The notes under the pieces: model-generated
The model's input: the letters and a program-made list of their open reading frames with translations, nothing else
What the model was told of the DNA's origin: nothing
Databases searched by the model: none
Origin: JBGSUZ01 sp043770095
GTDB taxonomy: Bacteria; Bacillota; Clostridia; Peptostreptococcales; Acidaminobacteraceae
Length of the DNA: 64,000 nt
Assembly (NCBI GenBank): GCA_043770095.1
Contig: JAYVIR010000120.1
Coordinates: 58,561-122,560 of the forward strand
Reading direction: 5' to 3'
In this document: positions 63,895-64,000 of the stretch, piece after piece
Layout of the letters: every line of letters begins with the position of its first letter
Numbering within the stretch: the first letter of the stretch is position 1
Program-made: the position numbers and the translations under genes

Positions 63895-64000
63895 TTAACC
63901 CCCTTTCTTTTGATATGTCCCCAACTCTGAGCGCCTGTCATGACTTTAAATTGACCTATGATTCTATAGAAACTGAACAGTTGACGAGGGCCAAAGTTTT
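63891..64000 (-). CDS. GT2 glycan synthase-like protein, C-terminal fragment
   Basis: The last 36 codons of a gene that enters from the right edge. The end reads NFGPRQLFSFYRIIGQ ... MTGAQSWGHIKRKGVK, which resembles the C-termini of processive GT2 membrane synthases (..SWGKMERKGF). The TGA at 63891-63893 overlaps the ATG of the hydrolase-like gene. With only the end visible the family assignment is tentative. Confidence 0.6.
   Translation of the reverse strand, partial: NFGPRQLFSFYRIIGQFKVMTGAQSWGHIKRKGVK

Noticed and set aside
1..64000. Mobile elements, CRISPR arrays, tRNA and rRNA genes
   Set aside because: I looked for transposase motifs, regular repeat-spacer arrays and conserved tRNA/rRNA sequences and did not see any in the window.

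Overview
The window looks like chromosomal DNA of an anaerobic, probably flagellated, low-to-moderate G+C Firmicute of the class Clostridia. The signs are AGGAGG-type ribosome binding sites, T-box and FMN-riboswitch leaders, a CIRCE operator, ECF vitamin transporters, FeoAB with a Cys-rich FeoB companion, several 4Fe-4S flavodoxin or ferredoxin proteins, a chemotaxis operon and FliK/FlhB-type export proteins. A Fusibacter/Acidaminobacter-like organism would fit, but that genus is only a guess. I saw no rRNA, tRNA, CRISPR array, insertion sequence or phage gene. Most genes lie on the minus strand in short operons.

Left part, 1-8.6 kb. All minus strand, in transcription order: a lipoprotein, an ABC-2 drug-efflux-type transporter (ATPase and two permeases), HPr, a FliK-like protein, a FlhB C-terminal-domain protein and a YaaR-family protein. 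The 5' end of asnA follows, behind its own promoter and an asparagine-specific T-box. Next, 8.6-14.1 kb is a compact chemotaxis operon (dCache MCP, CheW, CheA and a receiver protein with an unusual tail). From 14.2 to 22 kb come a flavin-reductase-like protein, a ferredoxin-containing aldo/keto reductase, an EamA permease behind a NarL-type two-component pair, and two secreted wall enzymes: an M14 peptidase and an amidase fused to a beta-lactamase-like domain.

Middle part, 22-43 kb. htpG (CIRCE-controlled, acidic linker), cheX, a GNAT acetyltransferase fused to an EFR1-type flavodoxin/ferredoxin, the Fur-boxed feoA-feoB operon, an HI0933-type flavoprotein, and a secreted-looking EF-hand-like protein of unknown role. 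A signalling cluster follows: a canonical receiver, a 7TM histidine-kinase-like protein without a visible phosphoacceptor His, and a receiver whose phosphoacceptor Asp is Ala. Then ribU with its FMN riboswitch, a QueT-like gene, a 2Fe-2S ferredoxin, the polyphosphate pair ppx/ppk1, a cupin and a MATE exporter.

Right part, 43-64 kb. An rsgA paralogue stands behind a leader with a 11-codon upstream ORF and a terminator. It is followed by a damaged phosphotransferase fused in frame to a methyltransferase. Then come an amino-acid ABC transporter lacking its binding protein, a TldD/TldE pair, two glycosyltransferases, a PHP phosphoesterase, pgsA and an MFS permease. The final 8 kb holds two paralogous large glycoside-hydrolase-like proteins flanking a rhodanese lipoprotein and a second TldD/TldE pair. 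The distal hydrolase is translationally coupled to a GT2 synthase that runs off the right edge.

The least ordinary items are the degenerate 7TM-kinase/receiver module, the candidate uORF attenuator on rsgA, the GNAT-EFR1 and amidase/beta-lactamase fusions, and the GT2-hydrolase/TldDE region.
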